The notes under the pieces were generated by a model that had not been told where the DNA came from, searched no databases, and was given only the letters and a program-made list of their open reading frames with translations. 64,000 nt of DNA from the NCBI RefSeq assembly GCF_041916735.1, contig NZ_JAYRYY010000013.1. One strand, given 5' to 3'. The DNA is from Zoogloea sp016790385. GTDB lineage: Bacteria; Pseudomonadota; Gammaproteobacteria; Burkholderiales; Rhodocyclaceae. Of this stretch, positions 1 through 8,639 are shown one piece after another (the stretch's first letter is position 1; every line of letters starts with the position of its first letter). The position numbers and the translations under genes are program-made.

Positions 1-34
1 ATGACATTTCGCGCCAATGTGGGCAGGCCGCCCT

Positions 35-1042
35 TCAGCTGCCAGGGGACTGGCGGTATTGGGAGGGTGCCTGACCGCTCCAGCGCTTGAATGCGCGGGT
101 GAAGGCACTCTGTTCCGAGAAGCCGAGAAGGAAGGTGATTTCGGTGACGCTTTTGCGCGGGTCGTCCAGATAGCGCAGGGCGAGCTCATAGCGGGTCTTT
201 TCGAGGAGACCGCGGTAACTGAGCCCCAGGGTGGCCAGTTTGCGTTGCAGGGTGCGGGTGCTGAGGCCGAGGGATTCGGCCAGCCGGGTGTCGCTGGGTT
301 CGCCCGAGGTGAGTTCGTGCAGCAGGTGAGCCCGGCAGCGGCTTTCCAGGTCGTCGTTCTGAAGCGTCGCCAGTTCCGAGGCCAGGATGTCGTCACAGGT
401 GGTGGCGAGTTCCCGGTTGGAGGTGGGGAGAGGGCGGTCCGCGACTGGCCAGGAAAGGAGGAAGCTGTCCTGCGCTTCGCCAAACCGCACGGGGCAGCCG
501 AAGAAATCCGCGTAGGGCAGAACGGTGGCCGGCGTCGGCCGGCGCAGCGTGACCAGGGCCGGCGTCAGATCGGCGCCATCGTTGGTGCGGCACAGGGAAA
601 CGATCAGCGACAGTCCGAAATCCGCCATGACCCATCCGGTCGGGGTGTTGCCACGCCCATGGTCATAGATGAACAGCAGGCCCTCGGGTGTTTCAACGCA
701 ACGGCTTGCCATGCGCTGCCCCAGGGTCTTGGTGTAGCGGGCCATGCGCTTCAGCGCGGTGCGCAGGGAGCCGCTGGAAAGCCAAGCATAGCCCAGTGTA
801 CCGAGATGGGAGGGGTGCCAGCATTCGGCGGCCCCCAGCGCAAAGGCCGGGTCCGGTATGCACCGGGCCGCCTCCTCGAAAGCCGAGTCCAGCAGGGCGC
901 TGGGCAGGCGCGTCCGCGCATCGGGGAAGGCTGTCGAGGGGATGCCGAGTCCCCGGGCAAAGTGTGCCGGATCGATGCCGTGGCGTTCGATCAGGCGCAA
1001 ACCGACCAGACCGAAGGATGCGAGGAAGGTCTCTGTCGCCAT
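35..1042 (-). CDS. AraC-family transcriptional regulator (OruR/ArgR-like)
   Basis: A 335-aa regulator with the two-part layout of the OruR/ArgR subgroup: an N-terminal arabinose-binding-type domain (about residues 20-205) and a C-terminal AraC DNA-binding domain (about 235-332). The second helix-turn-helix is clear, with ITFLLGFSEQSAFTRAFKRW followed by GQAPSQYR; the first contains LAESLGLSTRTLQRKL. It starts at an ATG at 1042 and is transcribed away from the nap operon across a 167-bp gap. The effector is unknown. Position suggests, but does not show, control of nap. Family call is firm; target is inference. Confidence 0.9.
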   Translation of the reverse strand: MATETFLASFGLVGLRLIERHGIDPAHFARGLGIPSTAFPDARTRLPSALLDSAFEEAARCIPDPAFALGAAECWHPSHLGTLGYAWLSSGSLRTALKRMARYTKTLGQRMASRCVETPEGLLFIYDHGRGNTPTGWVMADFGLSLIVSLCRTNDGADLTPALVTLRRPTPATVLPYADFFGCPVRFGEAQDSFLLSWPVADRPLPTSNRELATTCDDILASELATLQNDDLESRCRAHLLHELTSGEPSDTRLAESLGLSTRTLQRKLATLGLSYRGLLEKTRYELALRYLDDPRKSVTEITFLLGFSEQSAFTRAFKRWSGQAPSQYRQSPGS

Positions 1043-1138
1043 GCGCGCCGGGAATGAAAAGGGTTGGCGGGCATCATCAGTCCACTGGCGGGTTTATTCA
1101 AGTGCCGCCGGGGTGAGGGCGACCACCTGTGGCGTTTC

Positions 1139-1180
1139 TTCACACGGATCAAGGTTTTTCGTTGTGACGTGCACTAGCAT
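1139..1180 (+). promoter_or_regulatory. Candidate FNR-type site and -10 box for the nap operon
   Basis: TTCAC-ACGG-ATCAA at 1139-1152 matches the FNR consensus TTGAT-N4-ATCAA at 8 of 10 positions, with a perfect right half. TAGCAT at 1175-1180 is a plausible -10 box. It would start transcription near 1187, which puts the site centre (1145.5) at about -41.5, the usual class II FNR position. The motif is imperfect; spacing is the main support. Confidence 0.5.
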
Positions 1181-1209
1181 GGAACTGTAACTAAAACCCC
1201 GAGCAGATC

Positions 1210-1710
1210 ATGGATGTTTCCCGCCGTCGCTTTCTGGGTGGTCGCCCGCCCGGGCCGGCGCCTTTCCGTCCGCCCTGGAGTCTCTCCGAGGCCCTCTTTC
1301 TTGATCGCTGCACGCGCTGCGACGATTGCCTGAAGGCGTGCCCCACCGGCCTCCTGCTGCGAAGCGCGGATGGCTTTCCGATTGCCGATTTCAGCCAGGC
1401 GGCGTGCACGCTGTGCGGTGACTGTGCCCGTGCCTGTGCGACGGGGGCCATCGGGCACGACACCACGCTCAGCCCCTGGTCCTTCGGCATCGCCATCGGC
1501 GAAGGCTGCCTGGCCCACCAGAACGTCGACTGCCGGGTGTGCGGCGAGCTTTGCGACACCTCGGCGATCCGCTTTCGGCCTCGCATCGGCGGTGTGCCCC
1601 TGCCCGAGGTGGACAACACCTTGTGCACCGGCTGCGGCGCCTGCATGGCCCCCTGTCCCGTCACCGCGATCCAGCGTGTGGCCCTCAACCCAGCCCCGGA
1701 GCTTCCATGA
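1210..1710 (+). CDS. napF: Ferredoxin-type protein NapF
   Basis: A 166-aa iron-sulfur protein, the usual NapF length. Cys clusters are RCTRCDDCLKACPTG (about residue 35), CTLCGDCARACATG (about 75) and CTGCGACMAPCP (about 140), each C-x2-C-x2-C-x3-C, plus an intervening CRVCGELC. NapF is a cytoplasmic accessory protein thought to help mature NapA before Tat export. It is the first gene of napFDAGHBC and its stop overlaps the napD start in an ATGA junction, so translational coupling is likely. Confidence 0.93.
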   Translation: MDVSRRRFLGGRPPGPAPFRPPWSLSEALFLDRCTRCDDCLKACPTGLLLRSADGFPIADFSQAACTLCGDCARACATGAIGHDTTLSPWSFGIAIGEGCLAHQNVDCRVCGELCDTSAIRFRPRIGGVPLPEVDNTLCTGCGACMAPCPVTAIQRVALNPAPELP

Positions 1711-2015
1711 ACATCGTCAGTCTCGTTTTGCGCATCAAGCCGGAGACCCGTGCCGAGGCCGAGGCCGCCCTGTGTGCCTTTCCTGGTGTCCAGTGTCACG
1801 GCATGTCGGATGACGGCAAGCTCGTTGTCACCGTCGAGGATGCCGAGGGCGCGGCCATGTCCGACACCCTGATCGCCCTGCATCGGGTGCCCGAGGTGCT
1901 GGCGGCAACGCTGGCCTACGAGCACACCGACGCCATGCTTTCCGATTCCCTGCCCGAAACGCTCCCCCAAGCCACGCAATCCACGAATTCCCCCTGCGAG
2001 GAGGCTCAATCATGA
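1707..2015 (+). CDS. napD: NapD, NapA signal-peptide chaperone
   Basis: A 102-aa cytoplasmic chaperone that binds the twin-arginine signal peptide of NapA and delays export until the cofactor is loaded. The start MNIVSLVLRIKPE and the small ferredoxin-like-fold length fit NapD. An in-frame ATG exists upstream at 1539, but the ATG at 1707 overlaps the napF stop by 4 nt and gives the family length, so it was chosen. Its stop overlaps the napA start by 4 nt (2012-2015). Confidence 0.92.
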   Translation: MNIVSLVLRIKPETRAEAEAALCAFPGVQCHGMSDDGKLVVTVEDAEGAAMSDTLIALHRVPEVLAATLAYEHTDAMLSDSLPETLPQATQSTNSPCEEAQS

Positions 2016-4561
2016 CCATCAACCGACGCGATTTCATCAAGACCCAGGCCATTGCCGCTGCGGCCGCCAGTGCCGGCATCTCCGTGCCCGCCCTCGCCGC
2101 CAAGGAGGCAGCACCGGCCGAGAACGCCACTGCCGTGCGCTGGGACAAGGCCGCCTGCCGCTTCTGCGGCACCGGCTGCTCGGTGCTGGTCGGGGTCCAG
2201 AACGGCCGCGTGGTGGCCACCCAGGGGGACCCGGATTCCCAGGTCAATCGCGGCCTGAACTGCATCAAGGGCTACTTCCTGTCCAAGATCATGTATGGCG
2301 AGGACCGCCTGACCCGGCCGCTCCTGCGCATGAAGGACGGCAAGTACGACAAGAACGGCGAGTTCACCCCGATCACCTGGAATCAGGCCTTCGACATCAT
2401 GGCCGAGAAGTGGAAGACCGCGCTGAAGGCCGAGGGCCCTGGCTCGGTCGGCATGTTCGGTTCCGGCCAATGGACGATCTGGGAAGGCTACGCCGCCGCC
2501 AAGCTGATGAAGGCCGGCTTCCGCTCCAACAACCTGGACCCGAACGCCCGCCACTGCATGGCCTCCGCGGTGGCCGGCTTCATGCGCACCTTTGGCATCG
2601 ACGAACCGATGGGCTGCTACGACGACATCGAGCAGGCCGACGCCTTCGTGCTGTGGGGCAGCAACATGGCCGAGATGCACCCCATCCTGTGGACCCGCAT
2701 CACCGACCGCCGCCTCACCAAGACCGACGTGCAGGTGCATGTGCTGTCCACCTTCGAGCATCGCAGCTTCGAGCTGGCCGACAACGGCATGATCTTCGTG
2801 CCCCAGACCGATCTGGCGATCCTCAATTACATCTGCAACCACATCATCCAGGCGGGCAAGGTCAACCAGGAGTTCGTCAAGAAGAACGTGAACTTCAAGA
2901 TGGGCGAGACCGACATCGGCTTCGGCCTGCGCCCGGCCCACGCATTGGAGAAGGACGCCAAGTTCAACGGCTACCCCGGCGCCGACGGCAAGCCCAAGAA
3001 CAACCCGAGCGACGCCAAACCGGCCACGTTTGAAGACTTCAAGAAGTTCGTCTCGACCTACACCCTCGACTACACCGCCAAGCTCACCGGTGTGCCGAAG
3101 GATCGCCTGCAGAAGCTCGCCGAGCTGTATGCCGACCCGAAGAAGAAGGTCGTCAGCTTCTGGACCATGGGCTTCAATCAGCACACCCGCGGTACCTGGG
3201 TGAACAACATGATCTACAACGTCCACCTGCTGGTGGGCAAGATCTCCACGCCGGGCTCCGGCCCGTTCTCCCTCACCGGCCAGCCGTCTGCCTGCGGCAC
3301 CGCACGGGAGGTGGGTACCTTTGCCCATCGTCTGCCGGCCGACATGGTGGTGACCAATCCTGATCACCGCAAGCACACCGAAGAGATCTGGCAACTGCCG
3401 GAAGGCACAATCAACGAGAAGATCGGCTTCCACGCCGTGGCCCAGAGCCGTGCCCTGAAGGACGGCAAGCTCAAGTGTTACTGGACCAGCACCACCAACA
3501 ACATGCAGGCCGGCCCCAACGTCAACCAGGAGATCTATCCGGGCTGGCGCAACCCGGCGGCCTTCGTCGTGGTGTCGGATGTGTACCCCACCGTCTCGGC
3601 CCTGGCCGCCGACCTGATCCTCCCGTCCGCCATGTGGACGGAAAAGGAAGGCGCCTTCGGCAACGCCGAGCGTCGCACCCAGTTCTGGCGTCAGCAGGTG
3701 AAGGCGCCGGGCGAGGCCCGGTCTGATCTGTGGCAGTACATGGAGTTCTCCAAGCGCTTCAAGGTCGAAGACGTGTGGCCGGCCGAGCTGATCGCCAAGA
3801 AGCCGGAATACAAGGGCAAGACCCTGTACGACGTGCTCTACGCCAACAAGGTGGTGAACAAGTATCCGAAGACCGATCTGGTCAAGGCCAACGAGCACGC
3901 CATCAAGAACTACACCAACGACGAGTCGGAAGCCTTCGGCTTCTATGTGCAGAAGGGCCTCTTCGAGGAATACGCGATCTTCGGACGCGGTCATGGTCAC
4001 GATCTCGCCCAGTTCGACGTCTATCACAAGGCCCGCGGCCTGCGCTGGCCGGTGGTGGATGGCAAGGAGACCCTGTGGCGCTTCCGCGAGGGTTACGACC
4101 CGTATGTGAAGGCTGGGGAGGGCGTGCGGTTCTACGGTCACAAGGACGGCAAGGCGGTGATCTTCGCACTGCCCTACCAGGATCCGCCCGAGAAGCCCGA
4201 TGCCGAGTTCGATCTGTGGTTGTGCACCGGCCGCGTGCTGGAGCACTGGCACACCGGCTCCATGACCCGCCGCGTGCCCGAGCTGCACAAGGCCGTGCCC
4301 GAGGCCCAGGTCTTCATGCACCCCGATGATGCCAAGAAGCGCGGTCTGCAACGTGGCATGCAGGTCAAGGTGCAGTCCCGCCGCGGCGAGATGATGGCCC
4401 GTATCGAGACCAAGGGCCGCAACAAGCCCCCGGTCGGCCTGATCTTCGTGCCTTTCTTCGACGAGTCGAAACTGGTCAACAAGCTCACCCTCGACGCCAC
4501 CTGCCCGATCTCGAAAGAGACCGACTACAAGAAGTGCGCCGTGAAGGTGGTCCGGGCCTAA
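2012..4561 (+). CDS. napA: Periplasmic nitrate reductase catalytic subunit NapA
   Basis: An 849-aa molybdenum bis-MGD enzyme that reduces nitrate to nitrite in the periplasm. The N-terminus carries a Tat signal (NRRDFIK, residues 4-10) with probable cleavage after PALAA. The [4Fe-4S] cluster is bound by Cys49, Cys52, Cys56 and Cys84 (CRFCGTGC, then CIKGYF). Cys182 in RHCMASAVAGF is the expected Mo ligand. The C-terminal molybdopterin-dinucleotide domain is intact, with LCTGRVLEHWHTGSMTRR near 740. It receives electrons from NapB. Length and motifs are complete, with no sign of truncation. Confidence 0.97.
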   Translation: MTINRRDFIKTQAIAAAAASAGISVPALAAKEAAPAENATAVRWDKAACRFCGTGCSVLVGVQNGRVVATQGDPDSQVNRGLNCIKGYFLSKIMYGEDRLTRPLLRMKDGKYDKNGEFTPITWNQAFDIMAEKWKTALKAEGPGSVGMFGSGQWTIWEGYAAAKLMKAGFRSNNLDPNARHCMASAVAGFMRTFGIDEPMGCYDDIEQADAFVLWGSNMAEMHPILWTRITDRRLTKTDVQVHVLSTFEHRSFELADNGMIFVPQTDLAILNYICNHIIQAGKVNQEFVKKNVNFKMGETDIGFGLRPAHALEKDAKFNGYPGADGKPKNNPSDAKPATFEDFKKFVSTYTLDYTAKLTGVPKDRLQKLAELYADPKKKVVSFWTMGFNQHTRGTWVNNMIYNVHLLVGKISTPGSGPFSLTGQPSACGTAREVGTFAHRLPADMVVTNPDHRKHTEEIWQLPEGTINEKIGFHAVAQSRALKDGKLKCYWTSTTNNMQAGPNVNQEIYPGWRNPAAFVVVSDVYPTVSALAADLILPSAMWTEKEGAFGNAERRTQFWRQQVKAPGEARSDLWQYMEFSKRFKVEDVWPAELIAKKPEYKGKTLYDVLYANKVVNKYPKTDLVKANEHAIKNYTNDESEAFGFYVQKGLFEEYAIFGRGHGHDLAQFDVYHKARGLRWPVVDGKETLWRFREGYDPYVKAGEGVRFYGHKDGKAVIFALPYQDPPEKPDAEFDLWLCTGRVLEHWHTGSMTRRVPELHKAVPEAQVFMHPDDAKKRGLQRGMQVKVQSRRGEMMARIETKGRNKPPVGLIFVPFFDESKLVNKLTLDATCPISKETDYKKCAVKVVRA

Positions 4562-4583
4562 GCAGGACTGCCAGGAGATCATC

Positions 4584-5498
4584 GTGGATAGCGGCAGGAA
4601 GCCCGCCCGCACGTCGCCCGACGCCGCCCCGGCGTCGGCGGCGCGGCGCAAGTTCATCAACAGCGTGGCCGCCGCAGCGGGCGGCGGCTGCCTGATGGCG
4701 CTGGGCGCGGGCCTTTATTCGCGCAGTGCCGCGGCCCTGCCGGCCCAGGCCTTGCGCCCACCCGGCGCCTTGCCCGAGCACGATTTTCTGGCGGCCTGTG
4801 TGCGCTGCGGCCTGTGCGTGCGCGACTGCCCCTACGACACCCTCCGGCTGTCCGATCTGGGCGACCCGGTGGCCACCGGCACGCCGTACTTCCGCGCACG
4901 CCAAGTGCCCTGTGAGATGTGCGAGGACATCCCCTGCGTGAAGGCCTGCCCGACCGGTGCCCTCGATCGCAGCCTCACCGACATCAACAAGGCGAAGATG
5001 GGCCTGGCGGCCCTGGTTGACCACGAGACCTGCCTCAATTTCCTCGGGCTGCGCTGCGACGTGTGCTACCGGGTGTGCCCGGTGATCGACAAGGCCATCA
5101 CCCTTGAAACCCAGCACAATCCCCGCTCCGACCGCCACGCGATGCTGCTGCCCACCGTCCATTCGGATGCCTGTACCGGCTGCGGCAAGTGCGAGAAATC
5201 CTGCGTGCTGCCGGTGGCTGCCATCAAGGTCTTCCCCCGGGAGCTGGCCCAGGGCGCATTGCCGGCCCACTACCGCAAGGGTTGGGAAGAGAAGGCCCGC
5301 CATGGGGGCTCGTTGATTGGCGAGCAGGTGGAGATGCCGGTTCGCGGATTCGAAGGGCCCACCGCCGGCCGCTCGGCCACCGAGACCGTGGCTGCGCCCC
5401 AGGGGCCTGCCCCGGATATCGCGGTTTCGCCCGGGGCGCCGCCGTCCACCACGCCGTCCAGGTCGGCGGGCGGCATCAATTCAAAATGGAAGCCGTGA
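4584..5498 (+). CDS. napG: Ferredoxin-type protein NapG
   Basis: A 304-aa periplasmic iron-sulfur protein that works with NapH to feed quinol electrons towards NapC/NapB. It begins with GTG at 4584, six bases after an AGGAG at 4573-4577. A Tat signal (ARRKFINSVAAAAGGG, about residues 20-35) is followed by four cluster motifs: CVRCGLCVRDCP, CEMCEDIPCVKACP, CLNFLGLRCDVCYRVCP and CTGCGKCEKSC. The last about 60 residues form a Pro/Ala-rich tail beyond the usual NapG core. Confidence 0.94.
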   Translation: MDSGRKPARTSPDAAPASAARRKFINSVAAAAGGGCLMALGAGLYSRSAAALPAQALRPPGALPEHDFLAACVRCGLCVRDCPYDTLRLSDLGDPVATGTPYFRARQVPCEMCEDIPCVKACPTGALDRSLTDINKAKMGLAALVDHETCLNFLGLRCDVCYRVCPVIDKAITLETQHNPRSDRHAMLLPTVHSDACTGCGKCEKSCVLPVAAIKVFPRELAQGALPAHYRKGWEEKARHGGSLIGEQVEMPVRGFEGPTAGRSATETVAAPQGPAPDIAVSPGAPPSTTPSRSAGGINSKWKP

Positions 5499-5500
5499 TC

Positions 5501-6382
5501 ATGGCGACCACTATCGTGTCCGACAAGCCGGCCCGCGTGGCCGCGGCGCCCTGTGCCGAGGCCCGCAGCGCATGGCAGCGCCAGCGCTGGCTGATCCTGC
5601 GGCGGGCAAGCCAGCTGCTGATCCTCCTCGCCTTCCTCACCGGCCCCTGGTTCGGCCTGTGGATCGCCAAGGGCAACCTGTCCTCGTCCCTGACCCTGGA
5701 TGTGCTGCCCCTGACCGATCCCTTGCTGGTGCTTCAGACGCTGCTGACCGGGCACCTGCCGTATTCCTCGGCGCTGATCGGCGCGGCCATCGTGCTGGGC
5801 TTTTACCTGCTGGTCGGTGGGCGGGTGTTCTGCAGTTGGGTCTGTCCGGTGAATGTGGTTACCGATGCCGCGGCGTGGACCCGCCGCCGGCTCGGCATCA
5901 AGACCGGGCGCGTGCCCGACGCCGCCACCCGCTATTGGCTGCTGGCGGGCCTCTTGGTTGCCGCAGCAGTCACCGGAACCTTGGCCTGGGAATGGGTCAA
6001 TCCGGTCTCCCTGCTGCACCGGGGTCTGATATTCGGTATGGGCGGCGGGCTCTTCGTGATCGCCGGCATCTTCATCTACGATCTGCTGGTGGCAAGCCGG
6101 GGCTGGTGCGGCCATCTGTGCCCGATGGGGGCCTTCTACGGGCTGCTCGGCAAGACCGCCCTGGTACGTGTCGCCACGCCCAATCGCAAGGCCTGCGACG
6201 ACTGCATGGACTGCTTTGCGGTGTGCCCCGAACCTCAGGTGATCCGCCCTGCCCTCAAGCAGGTGGGGCAGACCCACCCCCTGATCCTGGCCTCAGACTG
6301 CACCACCTGCGGCCGCTGCATCGACGTGTGCGACAAACAGGTTTTCAAGATGACTCATAGGTTCGACCAAAGGAGCGAGTGA
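5501..6382 (+). CDS. napH: Quinol dehydrogenase membrane component NapH
   Basis: A 293-aa membrane iron-sulfur protein that oxidises quinol and passes electrons to NapG. It has about four membrane segments, two cytoplasmic-side CxxxCP motifs (CSWVCPVN and CGHLCPMG) and two C-terminal [4Fe-4S] motifs (CDDCMDCFAVCP and CTTCGRCIDVC). The reading frame is open far upstream. The ATG at 5501, with GGAAG at 5488-5492, gives the family length; the alternative ATG at 5486 lies inside napG and has no ribosome site. Its stop overlaps the napB start region. Confidence 0.93.
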   Translation: MATTIVSDKPARVAAAPCAEARSAWQRQRWLILRRASQLLILLAFLTGPWFGLWIAKGNLSSSLTLDVLPLTDPLLVLQTLLTGHLPYSSALIGAAIVLGFYLLVGGRVFCSWVCPVNVVTDAAAWTRRRLGIKTGRVPDAATRYWLLAGLLVAAAVTGTLAWEWVNPVSLLHRGLIFGMGGGLFVIAGIFIYDLLVASRGWCGHLCPMGAFYGLLGKTALVRVATPNRKACDDCMDCFAVCPEPQVIRPALKQVGQTHPLILASDCTTCGRCIDVCDKQVFKMTHRFDQRSE

Positions 6383-6870
6383 TGAACAAGCCGACCTTCA
6401 ATTCCACCCGCCTGCGGGCCGCCGCCCTGGCCATGACCTTGTCCATGGGCTTGGTCCAGACCTTCCTCGCCCCCGCCGCCGCGGCCGCCACCGAGGCCCC
6501 CGTCAAGCTGCAAAGCCTGCGTGGCGCCGAGATCGACGCCAGCGATCCGGAAGGTGATGGCGCCCGCTATGGCCGTGATTCGGCGCCGCTGCCACGGGAC
6601 TTCGTGCAGCAGCCGCCGCTGATTCCCCACGCCATCAAGGGTTACACGGTCACCAAGAACTTCAACAAATGCCTGGACTGTCACGCCTGGGCACGGGCCA
6701 AGGAAACCGGCGCCACCAAGATCTCGGTGACCCACTTCAAGACCCGGGAGGGTGACGAGCTTTCCAGCGTGTCGCCGCGCCGCTATTTCTGCAACCAGTG
6801 CCATGTGCCCCAGAGCGACGCCAAGCCGCTGGTGGGCAACACCTTCAAGCCCGGCACTGGCATGCGCTGA
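6382..6870 (+). CDS. napB: Diheme cytochrome c NapB, nitrate reductase small subunit
   Basis: A 162-aa exported diheme c-type cytochrome that donates electrons to NapA. It has a signal peptide (about residues 1-36, ending APAAAAA), heme motifs CLDCH (97-101) and CNQCH (137-141), and His residues nearby that can act as distal ligands. A GTG sits one codon upstream at 6379. The ATG at 6382 was preferred because AGGAG at 6371-6375 is six bases away. It overlaps the napH stop by one base. Confidence 0.94.
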   Translation: MNKPTFNSTRLRAAALAMTLSMGLVQTFLAPAAAAATEAPVKLQSLRGAEIDASDPEGDGARYGRDSAPLPRDFVQQPPLIPHAIKGYTVTKNFNKCLDCHAWARAKETGATKISVTHFKTREGDELSSVSPRRYFCNQCHVPQSDAKPLVGNTFKPGTGMR

Positions 6871-6896
6871 CCCAAAGACAACGGGAGTCCGGATAA

Positions 6897-7556
6897 ATGG
6901 AAACCAATAACAAGGGCTTTATCGGCCGCGTCCGATCACTCGGCTGGGGCTTTGCCGCCATGCTGTTCATCGGCGGCATCCTGTTCTGGGGCGCGTTCAA
7001 CACCGCCATGGAATGGACCAACCGGGAAGCGTTCTGCATCTCCTGCCACGAGATGAGGGACAACGTATACCAGGAGTATCGCAACACCATCCACGCCTCG
7101 AACCGCTCCGGCGTGCGGGCCACCTGCCCGGACTGCCACGTGCCCAAGGAGTGGGGCCCCAAGATCATCCGCAAGATCCAGGCCTCCAACGAGGTGTTGC
7201 ACAAGGTGCTGGGTTCGATCGACACACCCGAGAAATTCAACGCCAAGCGGCTCGAACTGGCAAAGCATGAGTGGGACCGGATGAAGAAGACCGACTCCCG
7301 CGAGTGCCGCAACTGCCACAACTTCGACAGCTTCGACTACGCCGAGCAAGGCCGGCGTTCCTCGAAGATGCACCAGACCGGCCTCAACGAGGGCAAGACC
7401 TGTATCGACTGCCACAAGGGCATCGCCCACCAGCTGCCCGAGGTCGAACAGGCCATCGGTGCGCCCAAGGGCGGCGCCGCACCGGAGGAATTCCACCCGG
7501 TGACACCGAAGCCGGAGGAGGCCCGCCCGGACACGGACAAGGCGGCCAAGGGCTGA
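6897..7556 (+). CDS. napC: Tetraheme cytochrome c NapC (NapC/NirT family)
   Basis: A 219-aa membrane-anchored tetraheme cytochrome that oxidises quinol and reduces NapB. One N-terminal membrane helix (about residues 16-34) precedes four CxxCH motifs: CISCH 47-51, CPDCH 77-81, CRNCH 137-141 and CIDCH 169-173. The C-terminal 30 residues form a charged, Pro-rich tail (from about GAPKGGAAPEE) longer than in the E. coli protein. It is the last nap gene and is followed by a strong hairpin at 7606. Confidence 0.95.
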   Translation: METNNKGFIGRVRSLGWGFAAMLFIGGILFWGAFNTAMEWTNREAFCISCHEMRDNVYQEYRNTIHASNRSGVRATCPDCHVPKEWGPKIIRKIQASNEVLHKVLGSIDTPEKFNAKRLELAKHEWDRMKKTDSRECRNCHNFDSFDYAEQGRRSSKMHQTGLNEGKTCIDCHKGIAHQLPEVEQAIGAPKGGAAPEEFHPVTPKPEEARPDTDKAAKG

Positions 7557-7605
7557 GCCCGGAGCAGGGGGTAGAACGCCGGCCGTAAGGTCGGGCATGG
7601 GGACT

Positions 7606-7638
7606 GGATGGGCCGCAATTGCGGCCCATCCGCTTTTT
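7606..7638 (+). terminator. Rho-independent terminator of the nap operon
   Basis: A perfect 11-bp stem (7606-7616 with 7621-7631, GGATGGGCCGC paired to its complement) with an AATT loop is followed by GC and five T residues at 7634-7638. It lies 49 bp after the napC stop. Confidence 0.9.
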
Positions 7639-7685
7639 GCTGAGTACAACTTGGCGCTGGCGGCCGGCGTGCTCCGTGCGGCCGC

Positions 7686-8351
7686 TCATCGGGCGCCGGG
7701 TCGCGGGTGGCCGGAGGCATTGCAGGAGGCGCTGCCGTCGTCCGCGTCCACGGGCGTGCGTCGGGCCACTGCCAGTACCGTCAGACCGGCTCCGAGGAGA
7801 GCCAGGGAGCCTGGCGTGGGAAGGCTGGCGGGCGGTGTGGCGTCGATCCGCACACCCACGTCCAGATAGTCGAAGTGGTTCTCGCCCCTATCCAGCCAGC
7901 CACCGCCGGAATGCTGGGCGTACTCGTCCATCGGGTTCGGTGCCTTGCCCGGGTGGATACCCTTGATTCCACCGTCCGGCTCGAAGGATACCCAGTAGGT
8001 TCCGGGGTCAATCATCCAGTCGAGGCCGAACACACCGTACCAATCGAGGGCGCTTGCCCCGGGGAGCGCATGTGATCGGCTGAAGAGGATGCCGCCCGGA
8101 ATGTTGCCGCCATCCCGATGCAAGCGGATCGTCACCGATCCCGATGAACTTTCGATGTTCGAGTAGTAGCCCTCCACCGACTGAATGACCTGCCTTGATC
8201 CCACCGAGAATTCCCCCGCGAAGTATTGAGCCGTCTCAAACGACCAGGGTTGCCCATTCGCACCGGCCCCCGTATCCACGATGAGGGCTGCGGCGGCCGG
8301 CAAGGCGGCCAGGGATGCAAACAGGGCAGAGCAATAGTGCAGGGTGCGCAT
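7686..8351 (-). CDS. Exported PEP-CTERM-like protein with a variant sorting signal
   Basis: A 221-aa exported protein. The start at 8351 was chosen because GGGAGG lies about eight bases upstream and a signal peptide follows (MRTLHYCSALFASLAALPA). The body is Gly/Ser/Asp-rich with no recognised enzyme domain. Near the C-terminus LPTPGSLALLGAGLTVLAVA is followed by ARR, which resembles a PEP-CTERM sorting signal (proline motif, hydrophobic helix, basic end). The usual PEP is PTP, and a tail of about 26 residues follows the basic cluster. It may be an exosortase substrate or a decayed one. The exosortase gene is not in the window. Confidence 0.7.
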   Translation of the reverse strand: MRTLHYCSALFASLAALPAAAALIVDTGAGANGQPWSFETAQYFAGEFSVGSRQVIQSVEGYYSNIESSSGSVTIRLHRDGGNIPGGILFSRSHALPGASALDWYGVFGLDWMIDPGTYWVSFEPDGGIKGIHPGKAPNPMDEYAQHSGGGWLDRGENHFDYLDVGVRIDATPPASLPTPGSLALLGAGLTVLAVARRTPVDADDGSASCNASGHPRPGAR

Positions 8352-8639
8352 GGAAATCCTCCCGGGAGCGAAATGCAGGGCCGCCGTGAAAGCAGGTGGC
8401 GCACGGCGGGACACAGTATAGGAGCGCTCCGTCGAAGCCTTGCCCGCGTGCGGGCCGCCGGCCTGGCGGATGATCCGGCACACATTTTTCATGTTTCCCT
8501 TTGTGCTGTTCCGTACGACCGGAATTTGTCACGAACTGTAACGGTTTCGCCCTGCCCCCGCGCTCCGTCCCGGCTGAACTGTCTCATCCTGAATCGCTGA
8601 TGGTTCATGCCAAGTCATTCACTTGTAGAGGTTGGTTAG

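Noticed and set aside
2006..4660. 884-codon open frame on the minus strand opposite napA
   Set aside because: It is a mirror frame produced by high-GC codon use in napA. It has low-complexity Gly/His/Leu composition, no recognisable domain and no ribosome site; napA motifs on the plus strand are unambiguous.
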